Part shown: in pieces, positions 17,525-24,771 of the stretch
How the letters are laid out: each line of letters opens with the position of its first letter
Position numbering within the stretch: position 1 is the first letter of the stretch
Assembly (NCBI RefSeq): GCF_003318275.1
Contig: NZ_QOCH01000015.1
Location: 1,211,677-1,275,676 of the forward strand
Direction: 5' to 3'
From: Marinobacter sp. F3R11
GTDB lineage: Bacteria > Pseudomonadota > Gammaproteobacteria > Pseudomonadales > Oleiphilaceae
Length of the DNA stretch: 64,000 bases
The notes under the pieces: generated by a model
Seen by the model: the letters and a program-made list of their open reading frames with translations, nothing else
Told to the model about the DNA's origin: nothing
Databases searched by the model: none
Made by a program: the position numbers and the translations under genes

Positions 17525-17683
17525 CTATTTCTTAGCGATAATGTAAACAGCGTGTACGATTCCGGGAATATAACCAAAAAGGGTCAGCACTATGTTGATC
17601 CAGAAGTGCTTCCCTATGCCTTCTTGCAGGAACACTCCCAGAGGCGGTAACAAAATAGCAATAAGAATTCGCAAAAGGTCCAT
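17525..17683 (-). CDS. Pmp3/YqaE-family small membrane protein
   Basis: A 52-residue inner-membrane proteolipid read from ATG 17683 to TAG 17525. Two hydrophobic helices are separated by a short polar loop: MDLLRILIAILLPPLGVFLQ, then the loop EGIGKHFW, then NIVLTLFGYIPGIVHAVYII. The P-P-L-G-V-F-L-Q element and GYIPGIVHA are the hallmark of the Pmp3/UPF0057 family. Family members in fungi and plants affect membrane potential and cation tolerance; in bacteria the role is not settled. It stands alone between a hairpin and a 200-bp upstream region. Confidence 0.88.
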   Translation of the reverse strand: MDLLRILIAILLPPLGVFLQEGIGKHFWINIVLTLFGYIPGIVHAVYIIAKK

Positions 17684-17795
17684 ATAGTTCACTCTCACTG
17701 TCGGTTATAACTGACTTGCCTGCACACTAATTCCTTGCAGGTTGATTAAGCCAGTGATTCTACGCAGATTTGCCTGAGATTCACGGCAACACTAT

Positions 17796-17830
17796 GAACA
17801 TGGCATTAAACCTTTGTTATTGCCATGTTC
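17796..17830. promoter_or_regulatory. 10-bp inverted repeat upstream of the aspartoacylase-like gene
   Basis: GAACATGGCA (17796-17805) and TGCCATGTTC (17821-17830) are perfect complements around a 15-nt AT-rich spacer, 55-90 bp before the start at 17886. This fits an operator for a dimeric regulator, or a hairpin in the leader. Confidence 0.4.
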
Positions 17831-17885
17831 ACAACCACCAATCGACCGTTACCCTTAGGTTTTTGTTGATGCCCCGTGAGGAATC

Positions 17886-19337
17886 ATGTTGTTTTACAGG
17901 TTGCAAATGCTGACCGACATCCGGACCTTTCTTTGCTTGCTGATGCTGGTGATTTGTCCGGCCAGTGTTCTGGCGGACCCGCCCGTAAGCAAAAAACAGG
18001 AAGAGGCATCCCGGGTAATTCTGTTGGCAGAGCTGGCCGAAGACGAAGACGTCGAGGATGTAGTACGCTCTGAGCCCAGGCGCAGTGTCGAAGCTCCTGC
18101 ACCCCTCACCGGCCCGACACCCGAAGAACCAGCACCAAAGGCTGCGCAGCCTCCCCAGGCAGAACCCAAAAAAGTAGCTCCCAACATTGATCTGAAAGAG
18201 GTTGCGCCAGTACCTGCACCGGAACCCCAGGCAGATCCGGAAGTACAGGTAACTCCGGACAGTGGCGATCAGCAGAGCAGTGAACCCCCGGAAGACAGCG
18301 CTCCGGCATTATCAGAATCAGGTCCACAGGAACACCTGGCACCAGAGGCAGAGGCAGAGGTTGAAGCCCCCCCGCGTGCAGAAAACCTGGTCCTCCTTGG
18401 CAGCGAGGTTCTGCCGGGCACATCAACCCGTCTGGGGTGGTCATCAGGCATCCAGATTGCAGGCCTGTCCCAGCCCACCCCGGTGCTGGTGGTTAACGGT
18501 GTCAATGCGGGCCCCGTCCTGTGCCTGACCAGCACAATTCATGGTGATGAGCTCAACGGTATCGAAATTATCCGCCAGACCATGTACGACCTTGACCCGG
18601 AAAAGCTGAGCGGCAGTGTTATAGGCGTTCCCATTGTAAACCTGCCCGGTTTCCAGCAGGGCAGCCGTTATCTGCCAGACCGCCGCGACCTGAACCGCCA
18701 CTTCCCCGGCAGTGCAAATGGCAGTCTGGCCGACCGCATAGCACACTCTCTGTTTGAGAAGATTATCCGGCACTGCGACATGCTGGTGGATATTCATACC
18801 GGCTCATCGAAGCGCACCAACCTGCCTCAGCTGCGTGCCGATATGAATAACCCGGCTGTTGCAGAATTTACCCGGGGCTTTGACCGTATGGCCGTTGTTC
18901 ACAGCAGCGGATCACCAGGCATGCTGCGCACCGCAGCAGTCAACGCAGGCATTCGCGCAGTGACCCTGGAGGCAGGCGAATCCCATCGCATTCAGGAGCA
19001 CCAGATTGATGCCGGAGTGAACAGCCTGGCCAGCCTGATGGAGAAACAGGGAATGATCTCCCGTATGTTTGTATGGGGGGAGCCGGAGCCAGTGTATTAC
19101 GATTCAGCCTGGGTTCGGGCTGACCATGGCGGCATTCTGTTCAGCAAAGCGGAGCTGGGTGCAAAAGTGTCCGCAGGACAGGTCCTTGGCCATATCGTAG
19201 ATCCAATCACCAACGCCCAGTATCCGATTCACTCCAGTAGCGATGGCCGCATAATCGGCATGGCCGTTGATCAGGTAGTTATGGCTGGATTCGCCGCCTA
19301 CCACATCGGTACAAAGGCAAAAGTTCCGGGAGAGTAG
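17886..19337 (+). CDS. Exported succinylglutamate desuccinylase/aspartoacylase-like zinc hydrolase
   Basis: A 483-residue protein of the AstE/AspA (M14-like) zinc amidohydrolase family, with an N-terminal signal sequence (VICPASVLADP). A long Pro/Glu/Ala-rich linker follows (about 40-165). The catalytic domain starts near residue 170. It shows STIHGDELNGIE (the first His and Glu zinc ligands) and DIHTGSS (the third ligand). The C-terminal beta-barrel is typical of the family (GGILFSKAELGAKVSAGQVLG, DGRIIGMA). Cytoplasmic relatives remove acyl groups from amino acids. The signal sequence and linker suggest action in the periplasm, possibly on peptides; that is inference. An in-frame ATG at 17910 is an alternative start. 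Confidence 0.8.
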   Translation: MLFYRLQMLTDIRTFLCLLMLVICPASVLADPPVSKKQEEASRVILLAELAEDEDVEDVVRSEPRRSVEAPAPLTGPTPEEPAPKAAQPPQAEPKKVAPNIDLKEVAPVPAPEPQADPEVQVTPDSGDQQSSEPPEDSAPALSESGPQEHLAPEAEAEVEAPPRAENLVLLGSEVLPGTSTRLGWSSGIQIAGLSQPTPVLVVNGVNAGPVLCLTSTIHGDELNGIEIIRQTMYDLDPEKLSGSVIGVPIVNLPGFQQGSRYLPDRRDLNRHFPGSANGSLADRIAHSLFEKIIRHCDMLVDIHTGSSKRTNLPQLRADMNNPAVAEFTRGFDRMAVVHSSGSPGMLRTAAVNAGIRAVTLEAGESHRIQEHQIDAGVNSLASLMEKQGMISRMFVWGEPEPVYYDSAWVRADHGGILFSKAELGAKVSAGQVLGHIVDPITNAQYPIHSSSDGRIIGMAVDQVVMAGFAAYHIGTKAKVPGE

Positions 19338-19384
19338 TACCCTGTCGTTTTTTACGCTTTCGCGAATAATCGACAGGAGTTAAT

Positions 19385-20305
19385 GTGTCTTCAGAGAATA
19401 GTCCGGTCAGGTCCGCCATTCTTACCTATGCGGGGCTGGTTCTGACCCCCCTTTTCTGGGCTGGCAATGCTGTTGTTGCACGAGGCACGGTTGAAAGCAT
19501 ACCGCCCCTGTCCATGGCATTCTGGCGCTGGATGATAGCACTGGCCATTCTGCTGCCTTTTGCTCTTCCAGGTATCTGGCGCCATCGTACTGTTATTCGT
19601 CAGCACATGGGTTCAATGCTGGTACTTGCGGCACTCAGCGTCGGCGCTTTCAACTCACTGTTATACCTTGCTGCAGTTACTACCACAGCTACCAACATAG
19701 CGCTTATAAACGCCACCATCCCGATTTTTGTGTCTCTGCTGGCCTGGATTTTTCTGGGTGATCGCACCCGTCCTGTTCAGGTATTGGGTATCGGTCTGGC
19801 AATCTCTGGCATTCTCACTGTGGTTGCGCGGGGAGATTTGTCGGTGCTTACGGGCCTGGAAGCCCAGGCAGGCGACCTGATTATGGTTGTAGCTGTGATC
19901 AGTTGGGGGCTGTTTTCCGTATTGCTAAGACGCCAGGCGGTCCCTCTCCCCGGGTTCACCTTCCTCAGCACTCAGATCCTGCTCGGCACACTGGTTATTC
20001 TGCCGTTTTATCTGGTCGACCTGCTGTTCTTCTCAGGCGGCTTTGAGGTAACCCGTGGCACCGCGCTGCCGATCGCTTTCTTCGCGATCTTCCCCGGGAT
20101 TCTGGCCTACGGTTTCTGGAACTACGCAGTACACAGGATCGGACCATCGCGGGCGGCCATTTTTATTTACCTCACCCCGGTTTTCGCCTCGATCCTGGCC
20201 AGCATATTTCTTGGAGAATCACTGGGGTTGTTTCATATTATTGGCGGCGCGTTCATTCTCGCCGGCCTGCTGCTGGCAACCCGGGCAGGTCCACAAGCCG
20301 CTTAA
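19385..20305 (+). CDS. EamA/DMT-family transporter
   Basis: A ten-helix drug/metabolite transporter of 306 residues built from two EamA repeats (about 15-150 and 165-300). The first helix reads LVLTPLFWAGNAVVARG, and the conserved ALINATIPIFVSLLAWIFLGDR and IYLTPVFASILASIFLGESL segments are each followed by a helix. The start is GTG 19385 with AGGAG 6 nt upstream; the ATG two bases earlier is out of frame. The substrate is unknown. It is convergent with the PatB-like gene. Confidence 0.85.
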   Translation: MSSENSPVRSAILTYAGLVLTPLFWAGNAVVARGTVESIPPLSMAFWRWMIALAILLPFALPGIWRHRTVIRQHMGSMLVLAALSVGAFNSLLYLAAVTTTATNIALINATIPIFVSLLAWIFLGDRTRPVQVLGIGLAISGILTVVARGDLSVLTGLEAQAGDLIMVVAVISWGLFSVLLRRQAVPLPGFTFLSTQILLGTLVILPFYLVDLLFFSGGFEVTRGTALPIAFFAIFPGILAYGFWNYAVHRIGPSRAAIFIYLTPVFASILASIFLGESLGLFHIIGGAFILAGLLLATRAGPQAA

Positions 20306-20325
20306 ACATATGACTCTCCAGCCCG

Positions 20326-21519
20326 TCAGGTGGCCTGTCGGCCGCCTGGCAATGCGGCTTCTATGCGCTGCAGAACATCTGCAAGCACCGACCTGGGGCA
20401 GCCTATGTTGAGTCGCATGAAGCCACTACCCTGCTCACCGAATGATATGCCGGGGTTCATTCCTACGCCGGCATCCTCGACAAAAAACCGTTTCAGGCCA
20501 GCGTCATCCAGCCCCAGCTGGCGGCAATCGAGCCACATCAGATAAGTTCCTTCCGGCGCCAGCGTCTGGATCCCGGGCAACCGGGTGTTTACTGTTTCCA
20601 GCACAAAATCGCGGTTCTTCTGTAAATACGCCATCAGGTCATCCAGCCAGGACGCGCCGTAGCGGTAGCCGGCTTCAAATCCTGCAATGCTGAACGGATT
20701 ACATTGCGGCAGGTGCATGGAATCGAACACAGCTTTTATGGCATTGCGCTGTTCCCGGTCCGGCACAACCAACGCTGACAATCCCAACCCTGGCATATTA
20801 AAGCTCTTGCTTGGCGCAATCGCTGTTATCAGGGCATCGTCTGGCCCCGCAAATGTCCCCAACATCCGGTGCCGGGGCTTATCGGCATAGGTAAGGTCAC
20901 AGTGAATTTCGTCGGAAATTACTGTTAGCTCATGGCGGCGGGCAATATCCAGTACAGCTTTCAATTCTTGCTCTGACCAGATGCGGCCGACAGGGTTATG
21001 TGGCGAACACAACATCAGCAACCGCGCATCCGGGCGGGCAGCGCAGGCTTCCAGGTGCTCCAGATCCATCCGGTATTGCCCGGTTGCATCGTCGCAAACC
21101 AGCGGATTTTCGATCACTGAGCGGCCACTAAGCTGAATGGAGCTGAAAAATGGCGGATACACTGGCGGTTGTATGATTACGCCTTCTCCCGGGCCAGCAT
21201 AAGCCATACAGGCAGCGTGCAGGGAGGGCACAACCCCTGGTGCCATCAGTATCCATTCGCGCTGGATTTTCCAGCCATGCCGCTCGCGAAACCAGTCGAT
21301 GATTGACATAAACAGGCTGTCCGGAAACAGGGTATACCCGTAAACCGGATGCGCAGCCCTCTCCGAAAGCGCGCGGGTGACGGCCTCTGGCGCAGCAAAA
21401 TCCATATCGGCCACCCAGACCGGAATTACATCATCACGACCGAACACCGCTCCGCGGGCATCAAACTTTACCGAGCAGGTGTTTTCCCGGGCGATGGGCT
21501 GGTCAAAAGAATCTGTCAC
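20326..21519 (-). CDS. patB: PatB/MalY-type PLP-dependent C-S lyase
   Basis: A fold-type I aminotransferase-like enzyme of 397 residues that, in this subfamily, cleaves cystathionine or related C-S bonds. Visible are the N-terminal MalY/PatB signature (VIPVWVADMDFAAPEAV), PVYGYT, the SPHNPVGR segment, VISDEIHCDL, and the PLP-binding lysine in APSKSFNMPGL. I prefer the GTG at 21519, which has GGAG 6 nt upstream, over the GTG at 21531, which contains that site. It is divergent from the AEC transporter. The reaction (beta-lyase rather than transaminase) is inferred from the subfamily. Confidence 0.85.
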   Translation of the reverse strand: MTDSFDQPIARENTCSVKFDARGAVFGRDDVIPVWVADMDFAAPEAVTRALSERAAHPVYGYTLFPDSLFMSIIDWFRERHGWKIQREWILMAPGVVPSLHAACMAYAGPGEGVIIQPPVYPPFFSSIQLSGRSVIENPLVCDDATGQYRMDLEHLEACAARPDARLLMLCSPHNPVGRIWSEQELKAVLDIARRHELTVISDEIHCDLTYADKPRHRMLGTFAGPDDALITAIAPSKSFNMPGLGLSALVVPDREQRNAIKAVFDSMHLPQCNPFSIAGFEAGYRYGASWLDDLMAYLQKNRDFVLETVNTRLPGIQTLAPEGTYLMWLDCRQLGLDDAGLKRFFVEDAGVGMNPGISFGEQGSGFMRLNIGCPRSVLADVLQRIEAALPGGRQAT

Positions 21520-21649
21520 AAGGCTCTCCACAGTCGGTTAGCAATCAAACTCTACTGGTTACTATAATACTTGCCGAATCACCCGGATACTTGCGAACCT
21601 AATGGTTTACTGACGTAACCTTCCCCCGACGCCTTATATGGAGTTTTGA

Positions 21650-22537
21650 ATGATTGGCCAGATCCTGTCCACCCTGTTACCGGTGTTTCTCATCGCCGGC
21701 TGTGGCGCTCTTTATGGGCGGTTTCGCACTCCGGACATCAAGGGGCTGAATGTTCTGAATATGGAGCTTTTTGTTCCAATGCTGGTTTTTGGCGTACTGG
21801 CCGACCAGCAGGCTCCATTACAGGAGTATGCCGGGCTGGCGCTGGCTGCGGCGGTTGTTGTTCTGGGTTCAGGGGTTATCCTGTACCCGCTTGCCCGGGT
21901 TCTCAACCTGAACCTGAAAACCTTTCTGCCCCCTATGATGTTCAACAACTCGGGCAACATGGGCCTTCCCCTGTTAGTGCTCGCATTTGGTGAGGCGGCC
22001 CTGCCTGCAGCTATCGTTTTGTTTATTGTGGAAATGCTGCTGCACTTTTCTGTGGGTCTGTACATGCTTGACCCACACACCTCTGTTTTAAAGCGCCTGA
22101 AACTACCCGTTGTGTTTGCGTGTATTGCAGGGCTTACCGTGAATCTCGCAGGCGTATCCTTACCGGGCTGGCTGCTGCAATCCCTGAACATGCTTGGTGA
22201 AATCTGCATACCACTGATGCTCTTTACCCTGGGCGTGCGCATGCTGGATATCGACTTCAGCGATTGGAAGCTGGGCATGCTTGGCGCCATTGCCTGCCCG
22301 CTCAGTGGCTTGCTGTTAGCGTGGCCCATGATCTACCTGCTGGACCTGCCCGGCCTTCAGGTTGCTGCGCTCTGGGTATTCGCCGCCCTGCCACCGGCAG
22401 TGCTTAACTATATGGTGGCGGAGCAGTATCAGCAGGAACCTCATAAAGTGGCTTCCCTCGTACTATTAAGTAACCTGGGAAGCCTCGTTGTCATGCCTGT
22501 TGTGCTCGGGCTGGTGTTTGCTGCTGGCTACGTCTGA
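21650..22537 (+). CDS. AEC-family (auxin efflux carrier-like) transporter
   Basis: An inner-membrane carrier of 295 residues with about ten hydrophobic helices in two inverted halves. The segments FNNSGNMGLPL and LVLLSNLGSLVVMPV contain the polar breaks typical of the AEC/BASS fold. Bacterial members carry dicarboxylates or amino acids. The divergent neighbour is a C-S lyase, which could point to an amino-acid-related substrate, but this is only context. It ends 4 bp before the convergent PPK2 gene. Confidence 0.82.
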   Translation: MIGQILSTLLPVFLIAGCGALYGRFRTPDIKGLNVLNMELFVPMLVFGVLADQQAPLQEYAGLALAAAVVVLGSGVILYPLARVLNLNLKTFLPPMMFNNSGNMGLPLLVLAFGEAALPAAIVLFIVEMLLHFSVGLYMLDPHTSVLKRLKLPVVFACIAGLTVNLAGVSLPGWLLQSLNMLGEICIPLMLFTLGVRMLDIDFSDWKLGMLGAIACPLSGLLLAWPMIYLLDLPGLQVAALWVFAALPPAVLNYMVAEQYQQEPHKVASLVLLSNLGSLVVMPVVLGLVFAAGYV

Positions 22538-22541
22538 GCAG

Positions 22542-23573
22542 CTAGTCAGTGCGCTTAACGTCCGGATGCAAACTCTTACCCAGTATGTGGTTGTCTTCCT
22601 CTATCACGGTGGAAGCACTGCCTACAATCAGCGGGTTGGGGCCGCGCACAACATGGCGGTCTTTATCCGGGTAATTCAGTTTACTGAGAAAATGCTGCAT
22701 GCAGTCAAGCCGCGCACGTTTCTTGTCATCAGACTTGACCACCATCCAGGGTGCGTCTGCGGTATCCGTGTAGAAAAACATGGCTTCCTTGGCCTCGGTG
22801 TAGTCCGCCCATTTTTCCTGTGCTAGCTGGTCGATCGGGCTAAGCTTCCACTGTTTTAAAGGGTCCATTTTCCGTTTATTGAATCTGGCGGTCTGTTCCT
22901 TCTCGCTCACCGAAAACCAGTATTTGAATAGATGAATATCACTGCGCACCAGCATGCGCTCCAGTTCCGGCGTCTGGCGCATGAATTCCAGGTACTCGTT
23001 GGGTTCACAGAAACCCATCACGCGTTCTACACCCGCACGGTTGTACCAGGAGCGGTCGAACAGCACTATTTCGCCACCCGTGGGCAGGTGTTTGATATAG
23101 CGCTGGAAATACCACTGGCCTTTCTCTTCCTCGTTAGGCTTTTCAAGTGCCACAACGCGAGCGCCCCGGGGGTTGAGGTGTTCCATAAAGCGCTTGATGG
23201 TGCCACCTTTCCCGGCGGCATCCCGGCCTTCAAAGATAATGACAACTTTCTGTCCGGTTTCCTTGATCCATTTCTGGGCCTTAAGCAGTTCTATCTGTAG
23301 CTCTTGCTTATGGCTTTCATAAGCCTTACGGCTGATTTTTGTCTTATAAGGGTATTCTCCGCTCCGGAAAGCTTCTGCGATGTATTCCGGATCATGGCGA
23401 TGTTCTGCAATTGCATGTAGCTGAGCACCAACGGAGGGTTTCGGTTCAGATTTGGTAGCGTTAGCAGGAGCCGAACCCTCCACGGAGTTTTTGGTTTTGG
23501 GCTTGGTTTTTGGCTTGGGCGTGGTTTTGGGCTCGGTTTTACTGGCAGTTACTGAGTCTTGGGTATTAGCCAT
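22542..23573 (-). CDS. ppk2: Polyphosphate kinase 2
   Basis: A polyphosphate:nucleotide phosphotransferase of 343 residues. A Lys/Thr/Pro-rich tail (about 10-50, with alternating KPKTKPKT) precedes the single PPK2 domain. The domain has the Walker A-type loop FEGRDAAGKGGTIKRF, the catalytic lid region ALEKPNEEEKGQWYFQRY and the Walker B-type LFDRSWYNRAGVERVMGF. One domain and length place it with class I enzymes, which mainly phosphorylate nucleoside diphosphates; this is family inference. ATG 23573 has GAGGAG upstream; a longer start would have none. Confidence 0.92.
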   Translation of the reverse strand: MANTQDSVTASKTEPKTTPKPKTKPKTKNSVEGSAPANATKSEPKPSVGAQLHAIAEHRHDPEYIAEAFRSGEYPYKTKISRKAYESHKQELQIELLKAQKWIKETGQKVVIIFEGRDAAGKGGTIKRFMEHLNPRGARVVALEKPNEEEKGQWYFQRYIKHLPTGGEIVLFDRSWYNRAGVERVMGFCEPNEYLEFMRQTPELERMLVRSDIHLFKYWFSVSEKEQTARFNKRKMDPLKQWKLSPIDQLAQEKWADYTEAKEAMFFYTDTADAPWMVVKSDDKKRARLDCMQHFLSKLNYPDKDRHVVRGPNPLIVGSASTVIEEDNHILGKSLHPDVKRTD

Positions 23574-23754
23574 GGGGGCTCCTCTCTTGATTGCTGGTAT
23601 AGCTACCAGTTTACGCCCAAAAGTGCTCCTCCAGTGCCTTAACCAAGCTTGCATTGACCCACGTCAGTGAGCGAGGTTGTGGTTATAATCACGGGCTAGG
23701 GTATGTCTTTCATTGCTATGGCCCGCCAGCACTGTTTTGTCGAGGAAAACGTCT

Positions 23755-24645
23755 ATGTCCGAATCCATTGCGGTGGTTCGCGCCTCCCGCCCCAATTTTC
23801 TGGTTCTTGCACCTCTGTGTGTCGGGCTGGGGGTTGCTGTAGCATGGCAACAAGGCTCCCCACCAGCACTACTGGACACGCTTCTGGTTTTTGTTGGCGC
23901 CATTCTGGCCCATGCGGCGGTAAACCTGTTCAACGAGTACGAGGATTTCGTGTCCGGGCTGGATATGATTACCACCCGCACTCCGTTTTCCGGTGGTAGC
24001 GGAGCACTCCCGGAAACACCCGATGCAGCAAAGTACGTGCTATCGGCAGCCATAGGCACACTGGCTCTGGTTATCCTTATCGGTCTCTATTTTCTGTGGC
24101 AGCGCGGCCTGCCAATGCTTGTTCTGGGTGCCGCAGGGGTCATGCTGGTGCTTACCTATACCCGCTGGATTACCCGCTCTCCCCTGTTCTGTCTGTTTGC
24201 ACCCGGCATCGGCTTCGGGCCAGTAATGATTCTCGGCACCCTGGTAGCGCTCGGTGGCCGGCTTGATGCTACCGCCATCACCGTATCCATTGTCGGCCTG
24301 TTCCTGGTGAGCGAGCTGTTGCTGATCAATCAGATCCCGGATGCGGAAGCCGATCGCAAAATAGGTCGTCGCCACCTGGTCATCACCCTCGGGACTCTTG
24401 CTGCCGCCCGGCTGGTGTCCGTTCTGTTTCTTTCAGGCTACATTGCTGTGGTAGCAGGTATTCTTGCTGGCTGGTTGCCATTCCCGTCTATACTGTCATT
24501 GGCAACTGCGCCCTTCGCACTCTGGCTTTCCTGGCGGTTGCCGGGGGCGGTCAATCAGCCAGATTCTCTCAACGTGTTGCTGGGCACCAATGTAGCCATT
24601 CTTCTGGCAACGCTGGCCCTGCTGATCGTTGGCCTGAGCCTGTAA
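23755..24645 (+). CDS. UbiA-family prenyltransferase
   Basis: A membrane prenyltransferase of 296 residues with about eight helices. Both Asp-rich motifs that bind prenyl diphosphate and Mg2+ are visible: NLFNEYEDFVSGLD (near residues 57-70) and NQIPDAEADRKIGRR (near 190-205). The pattern is closer to the MenA side of the family than to UbiA proper, but no menaquinone gene is nearby, so the aromatic acceptor is undecided. The ATG at 23755 has GAGGA 8 nt upstream; the frame extends 14 residues further without such a site. Confidence 0.82.
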   Translation: MSESIAVVRASRPNFLVLAPLCVGLGVAVAWQQGSPPALLDTLLVFVGAILAHAAVNLFNEYEDFVSGLDMITTRTPFSGGSGALPETPDAAKYVLSAAIGTLALVILIGLYFLWQRGLPMLVLGAAGVMLVLTYTRWITRSPLFCLFAPGIGFGPVMILGTLVALGGRLDATAITVSIVGLFLVSELLLINQIPDAEADRKIGRRHLVITLGTLAAARLVSVLFLSGYIAVVAGILAGWLPFPSILSLATAPFALWLSWRLPGAVNQPDSLNVLLGTNVAILLATLALLIVGLSL

Positions 24646-24771
24646 GACTGAATCCGGAAGTCAGCGGGGCGACAAACAGATACTCAGGCGCTGCCCTTGC
24701 ATGTGCAGGGACTTTCGCCGAAGGTTAAAACTGACATTCTCTGATTTCATCCAAGATACGGAGGTCTGCCC

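Noticed and set aside
24695..24725. FadR-type operator upstream of fadE
   Set aside because: A small hairpin is present, but no ACTGGTC-like or PsrA-like palindrome could be read, so no regulator is named.
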